In this document: positions 11,913 to 26,800 of the stretch, piece by piece
Numbering within the stretch: position 1 is the stretch's first letter
Layout: each line of letters opens with the position of its first letter
NCBI RefSeq assembly: GCF_964340395.1
Contig: NC_135550.1
Coordinates: 30,518,676 to 30,582,675, forward strand
Direction of reading: 5' to 3'
Length of the DNA: 64,000 bases
Source: Glandiceps talaboti
Lineage: Eukaryota > Hemichordata > Enteropneusta > Spengelidae
Program-made: the position numbers and the translations under genes
Notes under the pieces: model-generated
What the model was told of the DNA's origin: nothing
What the model saw: the letters and a program-made list of their open reading frames with translations, nothing else
Database searches by the model: none

Positions 11913-14900
11913 GCTAGCTGGACAGTACACTAGTTTGAGACTATTTACAAATAGTTGTATATAATCTAATAAGTTTTATGGCTAATGTTTAAAATCTTGT
12001 ATCTGCATGGTCAATGAACTCACCAATCTAGTGTATGGTTGGGTAATTTCACATATACTTTTGAATGTTACTCTTTAAAGTATTCTTATCCATTGTTTTT
12101 CCGATCTATTTGTAGGAATCAAAACAAAAACAAAAAATCCTAAGAATGTGTTTATATATCTCCCCTTTGAAATGCAGATTGTGGTCATTTTAATATAATA
12201 TTTCTAACGTAACATTTGGTCCCCACTTATAAAAAGTCTTGACTGATTTGTATTATGTTAATGTAAGTGTTTCATTTTGGTTCAAAATTCACGGAATTAG
12301 CACAGTTGACTAGACAATATGGCTACAGACGAAAATCTAGTCTAGAAGCTGACAACATTTTTCTTTCAAGCTCTGTGATATTAAATTTCACAACTGCATT
12401 TTTAAACATCATCTGTTACATTAACAGTTCTTGTTCTTGTTTTGTGAAACAAATTGGCAAATTGGCTGGTGAATGTGAATAAATTCTATGCAAGATGCTG
12501 TCAACATTTTTCTGTGTGTACTTCATGATATTAAATCTTATAACCACATTTCTAAATATCAGCTGGATTTTTATTACTATCGGTATGTTTTGTAGTTGGT
12601 GAAGAGTAGATAAAATGTTTCTGTTGAAATGATATTGTTACAGCTGTCTGTTACTTTAGTTGACAGCTCACAGATTAAGGTAACAAGCTAAACGACAATA
12701 GTTAGCCATGCAGTACTTTCAATGCTATTTCATTTCAACAAAGTTACACACTGAGAGAAAGACCTTAGGGAGATTGCCAAAGTTGGACTCAATTGTAGGA
12801 ACTTTTACACCTAACACTTGGAATCCCTATGCAAGTGTTTGTTTTTTTTTCTTCACATTCACAAGATCCAGGAGACATACTGGTATGTGGTTGGGACTAT
12901 GACTAGATATTTTTATTTATCAAAAAGTCAAACCTTGAAAAGCTATAGAATTATGAATAACGACTTCATCTTTAAAAGTCAAGACAGGAAAATGTTGAAA
13001 ATTTCTTGCACACATTTGAAAAATTCAAAGCTGTTATTCATATACAACATGTATTGCTGTGGTCATAGTATTTGTGAATGTTCAGGCAATCACTGGCAGT
13101 GGTACATAATATGCAAACACACAGTTTCAGTCTCTAACTTAGCAACCACACATACCAAATTCATATAGCTAGCACAAAGGATGGAATAAAATGGTTGTAT
13201 ACAGTACAGTGGTGAAAGCAAACAGTAGCTCCCTTAATCCTAACAAGACTAGTCCACACTTTGGTGGCGTTCATGTCTTTGTTCTTTTACCACTGACAAA
13301 GGTAAACCTATAAACAACTGCTTGCTCACCTCATACTGGACAACAATGTTTGTATTTGTCAACACTGCACCTCAAGCTAAGGCAGTCAGGCCTACATTTT
13401 GTATATGCTATAATATGTGTGAAATTAGGAGAAATGTGTTTTACAGCTACATTTAAATTACAGCTGGTATGGAGGAAAAAAATATGTAGTGTTCAAAACT
13501 ATCATCATAAATAAGCATGAAAGGGCTTTTCGTTCTAAGATTGAAATAGATCAGACTGTGCATGTGAACACTGCTAGGTTATCAATGAGGTGTCAAAAAT
13601 AAGCCTCCTATAAATTGATTGTAAAAGGCACTTTAAAGCCAGGAGAATCTGGTGTTTCAATGGCAACCATGTGTTTTTAGAGTACTGACACACTCTCAAC
13701 TTCTAGAAAACTGACATAAAAATAAATATGTTTATAAGTTGTTTACTTGTTCCATTAGTCTGGAATCTATGCCATCCTGTTCATGGAAAGATGTCATATG
13801 AGCAAGCTGGAAAATTTTAATGGAAAGAGGAATAGATGCCTTTGGTGGGTAGGAATATGGACAACCTTTGTATACTTACTGATTATAAATATAATATAGG
13901 AACCACTTTTAAAAATCAATACCAAATTTCTTCTGACCCTGAATGTATACCTATCTAAGATATTGGTAATGGAAAACTAAGTAGTAATACGTGGGTGTTG
14001 ATATTGTTACATATGTTTATACAAATCAGAAAATTTCTGTAAAAAAGGTATTCTGTGATTGTGTGCTATTGTGCATAACGAATGATTGTGCCGTCACTAG
14101 CATATCATTTGCAAGCGGGTATGCAATAATGTTTTCGGTATTGTGCGTCAGTGTAATACCACTAGTTAGTATGTGCTCGTACTGATGTAAGTAATCCCTG
14201 GTACATAATATGTAATAAAATGGAAAACATTACAGCACAATTGGTAATATGAAAGACTTAGCACAATGCAGTAATGGAATGTGTGCCCTAGCTACTTGGC
14301 TAATCATTTTGTATTCTAAACGATTCTGTGAATGATATTTCAAACTCTCTCATCCTCTCCCAAAAACTATAGGTATTGCTGCCTACACAACACATTAAAA
14401 GACAACATTATAGCTATTAACCCCATTACTAAAGGTTATTTTTACGCTATCTTGTGATCTTAATAGATCAGTTCCTAACCCTGCCTACAGTGACCATTTG
14501 AAATAATCAAAATCACATCATTTTCCTAGATTTCTATTTAGATTGAGAAATGGCATTATATTCTGGCTGCCCTTTCAATTATATTGACATGTAAGAAACA
14601 TAAAATAGACATTTTTATTAATTTATGCTAAAAGTTCCATATTTCATAAAGATTCAAATTATCTTAGGATCTATTTTAAGTTCACCTTGTATATAGATTA
14701 CAGCTGTACGATGTGGACCTGCATATGTATCATGTATAAACATATACATATACTGCAGACCATTATCATGGCGTACTTCCACATTTAATCAGACATTTTA
14801 TTTGAATTTTATCTACTATGTTTTTATGCTCCATCGATATTCATAGAGGCACTGAGTTGTTGACTTGTAAACCAAGGCATGCATGAGAATTTGTTATACA

Positions 14901-16913
14901 GTTAATGGAGAATATATGTATTCTGGCTCCACACTTCATTTTTTGCTGAACTAAACCCTTTTAGCTATTTATGTAGGCCTCGACCTCGTATATGATGTCA
15001 GAAAATCTATGCTTCACACCGTATGAGACTGAGACTGTCTTTCAAATGATTGACTTTGTCCTTAAGTTGTACTTTTTACCACTAAATCCATACAGACTGT
15101 ACCGAGACTTTTCACGTGTCAGTTGTTCATTTATATCCATATGAAAATCCATAGAGACGGTAATTGAGACATCAATGAGTAACTGACATTTGAATTGTCA
15201 AGTGTTTGCCTATACATCCAGTTTTCTTCTTAAAAAGCATTTCATAATGCTGGGGCCACTTTATATCTGGTTGTGTGACTAAGTGTCAATATACATGAGA
15301 ATGGCATGGTTTTGCTATTCTCTGTCTTATGAGTGATTTCTATATAGTTTTATACCAAATGAATAGCTTTGATATCTAATTGCCACTGACTGATCTTAAC
15401 TTGTCTCATTCCTGTGTGGTGGTGAGACAACACTGTCAAGAGCACCTAAACCAGTTCAAGATACTTTAATACACGAGTAACACTGCTGCGACTCACAAAA
15501 TGAAATATTGAATTTCAGAAACACTGATTGTAAAATGCCTCAATCTGCATGAACTTATTATTTGGCATTCCCCTTCCATGAGAAATTTGAATCAACAATG
15601 TGTCCAGTGTTTAATGGCTCAAAATATTCCAGTGAAGAACATTGTCATGCAAGATAGCCAAATCTCTGTGCTAACAATGCCTGTACATATAGGCTAAGTA
15701 TGCAGTCCAAAAAGTGTATCTCATAATACTTTCTTATCCATTCAAATTGACCTCTGAACCCTATTTGCTGCCACAAGAATGCAAGTATGCACCCAAATCT
15801 TTTGAGACAAAGTAGAAACTATAAAATTTCAACACACTGTTTCATTCAAAGGATCTCTATTACTGATAGAAATGCTAGAATCACTGCAACAAATCAAAAA
15901 TGCAGAATCTAGGGTAAAGGTGGCTCATATGATCTACCTTGAAAAAATAAATATGATTTGTTGACACTTTTGTGGTGTTGAAATAGTGACTGACTATTAC
16001 ATGTCAATGGGGTGTGTGTCCTACAGTACAAATACTAGTATGATTTGTATGTTGATTTAGTACAATCAATAAAAAGGCTTTAATTATTATGATTTACAGT
16101 AATCCATGCAATCAAAAATTGTATTTTTCTATAATTGGATTTTCAAAATCTAGGTGAGAGGTTATCAAGTTAACTTTTAGCACTTTGAATATACAGGGAC
16201 ACAGCAGCCCCACGCCACCCATACACCTGGTTGTCCACAGCTGACACTTATATATTTGACTCTTCAAACCCTATTTTGTGTGTAATAGATCAATCTTTGC
16301 ATACAGTCAACTACTGAGAATATTCCAAAGTGATGGGACAGCAGGAGTGAAAAGGTTAGCCTGTACTACTACCCTCATCATCAATCACTGCTACACAAAC
16401 TGAATAAAGGTAAAGTAAATTTGCATACTAAGGTTGTGAGAAAGCAAATATCATTGTGTGAATCATCAGAATTGACTGAAGGTGATGATATGAACTTACA
16501 AGTTGTATCAGCTAACCATGACTAAATCTCCTGGGAAAGAATTTTCTTTAATTTTTCTTTATCAAAGCTACTTGAGTGTACTTGGTGTTGACATGACGTG
16601 TACCATTCCATCAATGACTTACTATTGTCTACTCTGGATATAAATTTTTATGACCAGATCATAGAGTTACTGGCACCATTTATGTGGTTTTGACATCACA
16701 TTTCAAGGACATGATCTTTTCTGAAGATAACAATCTGACCAATTTTTGATGACTTGATGGGAATAACCTTGGTGTGATGAGGGAATTGCTTGTAATCTAC
16801 CAACTACTTGTTAGTTAATATAAAGTATGGTCCAAGGAAACAGTAGGTCATCCAACACAATGGGGAGAATGCAGCTAATCCCCTTGTTGGCAAAATACAA
16901 GATTCTATGTTTC

Positions 16914-17012
16914 ATGATGATGATGATGATGATGATGATGACTTTTTTTTTGACTTTTCACAAGAAACTTTATTCACTTAGTTCAAAAGTACTTTACATA
17001 AGAATAAACAAA

Positions 17013-17050
<38 letters not shown>

Positions 17051-17166
17051 AAAATGATGATGATGATGATGATGATGATCATCATCATCATCATCATCAT
17101 CATCATCTTCACCATCATCATCATCATCATCATCATCGTCATCACCATTATCATTATCACCATCAA
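16914..17166. repeat. ATG microsatellite switching to its CAT complement (mirror palindrome)
   Basis: (ATG)n runs at 16914-16941, 17013-17050 and 17054-17078 are followed without a gap by (TCA)n from 17079 to about 17107 and an interrupted CAT tract to about 17166. The junction GATGATGATCATCATC makes a perfect inverted repeat with at least 25-bp arms. The poly-Met and poly-Ile/Ser frames across it are artefacts of the repeat. Confidence 0.95.
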
Positions 17167-18514
17167 CAACTCCTATCTAACTATTATCTGCACTATTTAA
17201 TATGATCCATAAAGGACTTGGTAATATCTCTGTAAAATTGTGAATTGTAGGACTTAAAAGTCAAGCCTTGTGTTTTACAAGCTTAGCCTCTTGGCACTCC
17301 TCAATCTTAAAAGGAGCTACGTGCATTTGAACACAATATTTGATGTCTTCACTATACACCTTACAATTAAAATTCAATGGTGGGTCACATACCTGGGTAA
17401 CCTCTGGTTGTACAGGAACTATGCTTGGTTGCATTGGTGAAACCTACAAATCTTCAAATTGCCTAATAAGTCACTGCTTTACTACGTCAATGTTACACCA
17501 GTTAAATATTTAAGTAATAAAAGATACATGTTTATTCTCAGTGTCTTTGCTTTTCACATGTAACTTGTTTATTTTAGTAATAAATCTGGTCTGTATCTAA
17601 GACTGCAGTAGATTTCAGGTTCTATTTACTGCCTATCATGCAAAATCCACAGTAAATGCTATATCTGCTATACCTGGCTCATAGTTTATTAGCTTTCAGA
17701 ATCAGATTTGATACCTGCTGTCATGCCAACTGTCTCCATGACAATGTACATCAATGTCTTATGAGGTACAAATTAGCATACTCTATACTATTTAGCAGTC
17801 TAAGCATAGGAGAGTAATGGCAAAGGTTATTGATAGATGCCCTGCACAGTGTGTTCAGGGTTTCACCTCTATAATATTAGTCACTTCCACCATCTTGAAG
17901 CCTGCATACATTCCTCTATTTGACTTGACACTGACAGTGATGTTATCAGTGAATGACCTATTACCCCCATTAGCAACAGTATGTTAATTCCTCCATAGTA
18001 AATACAAAGAGAGTAAAGTAAACTTAGAGAAAAGATTACATTGTGTAATACACTGTGTAATAGGTTTTCCATTCATAGAAAAACTTTGATGGAATATTAA
18101 ACCATAGACACTACTGGTCTATGATTAAACTTGACATTGCTTTTTCTAAGGTCACTGAAATGTTTACTTTTTGAGATGTTGTCAAAAATCTTAAGATCTG
18201 ATTTTCAACTTTAATCTTAATAGTCAACACAAAATACTTTGTACATCATGTCAAGTCTAGTCTAGTTCCTATACAGTAGTGTTATGATTTACATCTCTGC
18301 CACATTGGTATCCAGACTAGTCTCAGTCACACTACATGTACTTCTGAGTATCATAATGCCAGACTAGCTATACATCCCCCTATGAACTCCTGATATCACT
18401 ATACATACAAAGAACTAGGTTTCAAATCACATCTCGCCCATTTCTGTAAAATATGGCATCTATAAAAACCACAAATGCATCTGAAGTCAAGCATGGCCAT
18501 AGTTTGTAACACTG

Positions 18515-19101
18515 TTGTATCTCAATCATATCATTTGATACTGGGGGGGGGGGGGGGGGGGGGGGTGTCTCAATCCTATCATTTGATAGGAGGTGTCTCA
18601 ATCCTATCATTTGATAGGGGGTGTCTCAATCCTATCATTTGATACTGGAGGAGGTATCTCAATCCTATCATTTGATACTGGAGGAGGGTATCTCAATCCT
18701 ATCATTTGATACTGGAGGAGGTATCTCAATCCTATCATTTGATACTGGAGGGGGTGTCTCAATCCTATCATTTGATACTGGAGGAGGTGTCTCAATCCTA
18801 TCATTTGATACTGGAGGGGGTATCTCAATCCTATCATTTGATACTGGAGGAAGTGTCTCAATCCTATCATTTGATAGGAGGTGTCTCAATCCTATCATTT
18901 GATACTGGAGGGGGTATCTCAATCCTATCATTTGATACTGGAGGAGGTGTCTCAATCCTATCATTTGATACTGGAGGGGGTGTCTCAATCCTATCATTTG
19001 ATAGGAGGTGTCTCAATCCTATCATTTGATAGGAGGTGTCTCAATCCTATCATTTGATACTGGAGGGGGTGTCTCAATCCTATCATTTGATACTGGAGGG
19101 G
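18515..19101. repeat. 28/33-34-bp palindromic minisatellite with a 23-G run
   Basis: About 18 copies share the unit G(T/A)TCTCAATCCTATCATTTG followed by ATACTGGAGGAGG or a shorter ATAGGAG tail. Long units are 33-34 bp and short units 28 bp. Short units contain CCTATCA-TT-TGATAGG, a perfect 7-bp stem; long units keep only TATCA-TT-TGATA. A homopolymer of 23 G occupies 18543-18565, where one unit's GGAGG tail would be. Open frames on both strands through the array are repeat artefacts. Confidence 0.95.
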
Positions 19102-20832
19102 TTGACTTATTAGAAAGACCAAAGATGAAGAAAATGACATATAATTGACTATGTTTACAACTTGGGGAGCCTTGCCTTATAACGAAACACAGAACAAACC
19201 TTTCATTCTTCATAGGTCTAAAACTTGAAACAATTATGCTAAGTTTGGATGAAGTTTATACAAAGACACTTATCAAAGCTTTGTGTCAGTACCTTTGAAT
19301 GTCACTGAATAGAACCACAATTTGACTATGTTGAGGGGACAGGTCAAACAATAGACAAACATCATTTTGTTCTACAATTTATGTTTTCTTTGAAGTGATC
19401 AAGGCCATGCTATCATTTTTCTCCTTCAGACTCCATCAATCTCATTACTTTCCCAATAGGTCTTTCCACACCTCTAGTCTTCTTCACGGTAGAGTCACAC
19501 AAGACCAATTTGGAAGACTTGCTAGAGTTTGTTGGAATAACAACTTTTTTTTATAGTAACAAAGTCCAAGCATTGAAACCATGAAGTATTATCCTCCTAT
19601 GACCAACGGCTATCTACAAGACTAGGCTTTGTCAGTCCAGTGTTTGCTTATGGATTCACACAAACAACATATGTGTAGGCATACAACTCTTGTACCCACA
19701 GCAAACTTAGAATTCTGACAAAGCTCTCTCGCATACATCAGCTTTGCAGTGTATTTCAATTAACCAACCTTTTGACTTGTCTTCCCTTAAAGAACTGGTC
19801 ACACTACACAAATGTTATTTTCCACACAAATTTCAAATAACCGGCCATCACTTTTATTATGTCCGTGTACATTGAAAATACAAATGTATACAGACAGGCA
19901 TCCAACATAAAACAGCCCACTTAACTTTATAAAAGTTTGTGAAGCATAAAGTCATAAAATTTACAGCCTTTCCTCTCTAACTGGACCTTAAATTGTCATG
20001 GATAATGGAAGCCAGCACATTATCTACGCTTTGCACTATAAATACAAATTAAAACTAGTACCGCCACTTCAAAAACTCTTACAGCAAATAGTAATGTGCT
20101 TTACTTCATCCATTATTTATACTGATGAAAGGCAATTTAAGGAAAGTACATTGCTGGAGGTGACAAACATACTATCTCAGTATCTGTGGGAGGATGAACT
20201 TTTAACACAAGTTGTGAAAAGACTTTTAGTGTCAATTTGACATCACGCCTCTCAACAGCTCCATCAAGTGAGTAGTACTGTCAGGAATTAAACTACAAGC
20301 TAATTATTCTTTCATTCAAGGAACCAAACAAAACTATTAAAGTAGAGACAAGTGAAGGAGACTTGGCTAAACTAATATTAGAATATTTACTGATACTTTT
20401 TAGTAGAAAATGATTGTCAATAAATGATGGTATTGACAGTCAATTTCTCCTCGCGGTTCACAAACATCACCTGGACATTTTTGTACTAAAGCTATTCATA
20501 TCAAAATATAAATGATTGATTTTAAGTTAAGTTATATCAATAGGAAAGGATAGATGGTACATGATGCTGATAATCAATATTTTCATTGGGAAACAAGTAC
20601 TATAGTTGTTGTATATTCATGTACTAGTCAGGTATTCCCTTTACAATATAACAAAGCTGACAGCTTGCCGTTTATAATAAACGCTTGCCTCATTTCACAT
20701 CAAAAACACTCTGAAATCCATAAATACACATGACAGGATTGAACAAAATGCCAGCAACTGAAAGAAAAAAATTCTTGACTAATAACCTTTAACTTTTAAA
20801 TGTCACGATACTGGCGAGTTTCTGCTGTGTGT

Positions 20833-20873
20833 GGGGGTGGGGGTGGGGGTGGGGGTAGAGGGAGGGGGAGGGG
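20833..20873 (+). repeat. G-rich tract with G-quadruplex-forming pattern
   Basis: Four runs of five G separated by single T (20833-20855) are followed by further runs of 3, 5 and 4 G. This meets the usual G4 pattern (four or more runs of at least 3 G with short loops) very strongly. The G-rich strand is the non-template (coding) strand only for plus-strand transcription. For neurexin it is on the template strand. Confidence 0.85.
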
Positions 20874-23800
20874 TGATGTTTGGTTGATAATAGTGTAGAA
20901 TCTTATCAATAATTCCCTTGATTCATTACTGATTCAACAGATTACTGATAAGTTCGGTGAGCTATTATGAAAAAACAACTCTTGATATTTCTGCAATCCT
21001 ATTTTGTGTAATAATTTCAGAGAGCTGTGTAGCTCTCACCAGGACAGCATATTATTTTACATGTATAGCTCAGTTTACGATATGTCATTTATATGTTGTA
21101 CATCTATTAAAAATTCAAACCTTTATACTTTCATTGTCTCAATTTCCAGGCAATATTATCTGATACGGATATTATTGAAGAGTTTGTAGTGAAATAAGTG
21201 AATTGATTAAGCTTAGATAGGACCAAGTGATTTGTCTCATTGCATCTGGGTAATAAGAAGATGAATTATGGATAGTTTCCTTTTGAAATATACTAAGAAT
21301 TTAATCACATTGATCCCCCATACCTAAAGAAAAACAAACAGTGATGAAGAAAAACAAGAAATGAAGAGAAAAAGACATAATATCATGTCAAGATATGGAT
21401 TAATCTATCATTGCAGTGTCAGTAACCGTGACAACACATCTAATATAGTTGTTACAGAACATGATGTTTTCATTTTTGGGCAATTTTGTGGGGTTTTTTT
21501 CTTATCTTGCTGAAACAATTTTGTCTGAAATGTTACAGGTTTACTGGGTCACACTACAGTCTTGAGAAAACAGTGGTATGTTCATATCTATCTAAGTGCA
21601 CTGTCAATACATTCTTGAGACTGAAATAATCTGTTTATTTTCAGTACCTGTCCTGATTTTGATATGGATTTCAGAACAAGCACATACACAATGATACCAC
21701 ATGCATGACATACAAAATGACAAACAGAACAATCAGAGTACATATCATTGATTAGTGATGATTAGTGATGAGTTCTGTTGGGCGTACTTGAAATACAAGT
21801 TGCATCATTAATAACTGATGACATGATCACAACAATTTCTCTAGATTGACAGTAGGGAATTTCATCTAGAGTACTGACGCCAGACACGGATTGGAAATAA
21901 CAAACACATAATTGTAAATGAACAGTTATAGTATACAGATTACTCTTTTAGTAATGAACAGACATCAAATTCATTGACAATGCACAGATTATAGCCCTGA
22001 GACTTGACGTTGGTTTGCAAATCTTGTGATCTTTCATTAACAATGATCACCAGTTTTGAAAAACCAACGGAAATTCTCTAGGCTTAAGTTTTACAAAATT
22101 TTGCCTGTTCTTATTACACTGGAGCAAGTCCTACATAAGTAATTACTGAGGGTGGTTGACTTGACTAACACAATGAAAGGAAATACACTCATCTATGCTG
22201 AATAGAAATATGGCCATTAATGTCATTAACACAGATGTGGTATGCTGCCATACTACTTCATAGATTTTACGTATATAATTGGATTAGTGACTTCAGAAAT
22301 CCAATTACTTGCCAATGAAGCTGAAAAAATGACTGCTTTATACATGTTTCACTTTATTCCTGAACTAATATTAGTCTCCCTGCATTGTAATTTCAGTCAC
22401 TTTACATTTCCTAGTTTCAGTATACACACGTCAAGTAATACCATGGCAACTTATAATCCGGGGATTCCCATATTTATGATATACCTTGTGTTTTCCATAC
22501 TGTCTATTAGAGTTTCACACAGAATGGAGAGCTCACAACAATGAAGCTTTCATTTCAGTGTAAAAATTAATTTTTTTAGAAAGTTGTATTCTAAATTAAG
22601 TCTAACGATTTATAAATGGATGCTAGGTATCACATGGTATAGTATCTTGAAATAGACTTTTAAGAAACATTTGAAACATAGCAAAAAGAAGAACACTGGC
22701 AATCTGTGGTACTCATAAAACATCAAATTTGTAGTCACTTTTATTGTTTCATATAATAGGATGAATGATAGCAACAAATTCAAATATATATTTTCTCTCT
22801 AGATTTTGTGATAAATTCTTATATTGTGTGATTAGCTAGTAGTGAACTACTTCAAATCACCAGAACATTGTCTGTACATGATCATAATTCTGAAACCATA
22901 TTCAAAAACCCATCAACAATCTAAGCATTTTTGACACTGAAATCCAATGCTAAGCTTTTACACAGCTATGTTGTTAGGGCACTGGAATTTCAATGCGGTA
23001 CAATATGTTATTACGTCAGATTCAGTCCATAGATGAGAAAAACCCATTCTAATATCTGTACAAAAATTAACATCATAGTAATAACGAGTAAATGTCACTG
23101 AAACCGAATGTAAAAAAAAAATATTTTAATCACATCATTAGCTACACGAGCATCATGTTTTTTACCCCAATAGACTTATTTCATCTATGCATACATGTAG
23201 CTGTGAGTACACAGTACATCTATCATGATATCCAATAGCATGTTCCTATACTGCTTACAGTAAGTTATACATACCTTGAAACAATAAGTCTACAATTTAG
23301 TCTTTATATTCAGGTGTTTACCTAATATGTCTGAAGCTTGCCAATAAATACCTTGATAAAGAATTTTTATTCGAAATGTCGGATTTTACATCTATTTATT
23401 CGGACTGACTTACAAGTTGGTTCCATATGCATTTTCTTTTTACAATTTAGTCTAGGTGCCTCAATAAAGTAAACAACTTCTATTTTATTCAAATGTGTAC
23501 CCTATATTCCTAACCTTCTTTACTGCCATTTCAAACATAATTACCAGCATAACTGTGTATTTGACCTGATCCTATGCATGGCTTTTGATCAGCTATGTGT
23601 GGTGTAGAATTGTGCTATGACCACATTGGTAATTGATTTGCTAACATACATGTAGTCCAGGGTACTTGTCTGGAATGTCTGCAAATTCACGGTCCTATTC
23701 TGAGACACACCACTGATGCAATTAGCAAGGCTTGTGCAGAAGACATGCAACGTCTAGATGAACAAAAGTCTCCACTACTAGTCTCATTCAATACTTAATG

Positions 23801-26800
23801 GTACAACATAACATATATCACCATACATATACACATCAATTTTACCAGAAACTATTGGAAACCCCCCCCCCCATGTACCATGCTTAAAAATTGAGACATT
23901 TTTCTTGATTCATTCTTGATTCATATAACAATCTTCCTCTCCACTGTCTGTAATTTTACCTACTTTATCAATTCAGTTTGTGATATGTTATTTGTTGAAA
24001 GCTATCTGCTAAATATACATAAAGTTATAATCTGTGTATCAGTGATATGAAAACCATAATCTTTTTATCATGTGCCTTATGTATTCAAAGGTACAGGTTA
24101 AGTCAAGGTCATAGTTCATCCATGCTACATCTTCTAGAGGAAGGTGACAGCCATAAAGATAATATTTTGTAAGCTTCACCTACATACAAATAACCATATT
24201 AATACTCAAATATTGAATATTAACAAATATGGAAATGAATATGCCTGTCAGCAGAATTATGATATTATATAACCAAGCATGCCAAAATCTATTAAATGGG
24301 TCAGATTCTAGAAATGATATTGATTAGTTGAATACTACCACTGGAGACTGAACCTGTCTAAATCTAATAAGTCATTTTATGTTAATGTTACCGATGAATA
24401 AAATATGATATCTTTACATTAACACTGTCAATATTACAAAAATAGACTAATGGATAAGCTTATAACCAATGAGAACTGTTATCTGGTGGTGGTGTGAGTA
24501 AACTCTCTAGTATGACTATACCGAACTATGATACAGTTGCAGTTCTCATATTGCATCCAAGATACATTGTATATCAACAACAACATGATACTTCTACTTC
24601 TAGTTAAATTTTCATATCACCATTATGCAAGCATGCACCTTGATATGATCAAATCCTTACCCCCATCACAATTCACCCTAAAAATGCAATCAGTATTAGA
24701 GGGCAAATATCAACCACCCCCATTCCCCATCCTGATAATAAATCTCAATACACTAAATTATTTAAAGAAATCTGGTTTGCCCGGCTCCATGTCAACATGA
24801 CTAAGAGTGTTGTTACTAAATTATGTAGTTGGGGTGTCTCTAGGGAAGTAAGCTAGTTGAGTTGAACATGTCAAAACAGGCAAACTCTCAACGTGACAGT
24901 TAGCACATCATCCTAGGTAGGTCACTGCCCTGGCCATTTGATATTCTATAACATTCCATAGTTTGATTCCAAAGTACATACAGACATTGCTTTATGCAAT
25001 GTTACATGCACAGTACACATATTATATGCTATTGTTAGTCGCTCTACATAATTCATTAAACAGGTGTATAAACTTTTAAATGCCAGGCACTAACTTTGTA
25101 TATATTGTAGTGACACATACGTAATTCACTTTGTGAAAACAACCATGATATTTTGACATATAGCAAGTATTTCATTAATTTGACAAAATGTATCATTACA
25201 ATGTTAGATTTTATGACCTTCTTTCACTGCCTCCCTGCATCATTATATGTTATAAGGTAAATATATCAATGAGTTGTTACTGTAATCTGTTTAGTTGTAC
25301 TTGTAATTTGTCAGACTATTAAAATGTCTTTACAAGGCATACATGTTTATCTACCTTACATGTAAGTGGTGTACCGGTACAACTCAAAAGCAGTCTTGGT
25401 AACAGCCCAAACAAGGTCACATTATGATAAGGCAGAGGATAGACAATGCCAAATCAGTGATTCTGATCTGGAGTGTGTTGATAGGTGTCCCACTTTCCTT
25501 GTAAGTCTTTCTAACTTCATTGTACTGCTGTTATGATACCCATGGGTAAATCACCCACTGGGCAAATCACAACCACTGACAATATGAAAGATTGTGTTTG
25601 CATGCTATGGATGGATCATGAGGGAATTCTCCATCACGATCAGATGTCTGAGCCGATCAGTATTTCCAGACAATCAGTAAACCAATGATCAAACCTCATA
25701 GCCTGGCCTACAGAGGACTGTCAAGCCGACATGTAATCTTCTACTCTTGCTGTGTTCACTTGGATATATGTCAAAATGAATGCATGTCGACCACACAAAA
25801 ACATGCATGCATTTGTGTGTGACAGCATGGTGGTATATACACGTGTTTAGTGTGTAATTTCACGGAAATATTGATCATAACAATCAACACTTCCGTCTTG
25901 TAATACTATGTGGAAGAGACAGCAAGCCCTTTCTGCATGGTGACAAGCTGGTTTGTGTAAAAATCCACACACATATAAAGTATGCAATTAATCTTTTTCA
26001 ATTATGTTACAGAGATCATACTACGTGTACATGCTACTTGCAGAAATTTACTATGCATAAAGAATGCATATCTCTTTACCAGTTTTATCATGTACACTAA
26101 ATTGAGTACATCTAAACTGGATTTAACACCTTAAATCCATGCTGACTGCTAAATGTCATTTCTGCAGTCTTCAGAGTGTGTGGTCAGTCAGGGCTACACA
26201 TGTTACAAGTCGCGAAAACATTCCCTTTTTTAGAAAAACAATTTTGGTGTAAAAGGACACAAAACATGGATAAAAATCAGCAAGTTGAAGTACACAACAC
26301 TAAGTGGTGGTACCTTAAATTTACATTTTCACTACATGCCGTGAAGTTTATTTTAATATTTACTTAGAATAATGAAGATCTTTGAAATTAGTATTTCAGT
26401 AAGTATTATGTTATTACTTTACCCATCACCATTCAGTCACCATTAGTTTTGCCTTTGTTTTTGAACAGCAAATATTAGACATGTTGCATAACCTACCTTC
26501 ATCCTCAACTGAAGCAGCTGAAATGTTGAATTGTTGAAAAGGCAAAGATGAAAAGGAAAGGAAAGGAAAAGAAAACAGAAAAAGAAAATGGAGGCATGTC
26601 AGTACAAAGCATTGATGTGTATTATGCCTCCATGCAGTATGCACTCAGAGAACTTCTTCTATGCCACCAAGTGTGGAAGCGGATGATGATGCAAAGCCCA
26701 AATACCAAGCTGATATCGTCATGTATGTCTGAAAACAGCATTTCTTCAATTCCCTTTTTTTAACATGTCCCCAAAATCAGATCTTTGATCTGTTCTTGTC

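Noticed and set aside
18607-19029. Repetitive frames on both strands (SYHLILEE, NDRIETPPPVS)
   Set aside because: Translation of the 28/33-bp minisatellite; open on both strands, no start context or splice sites.
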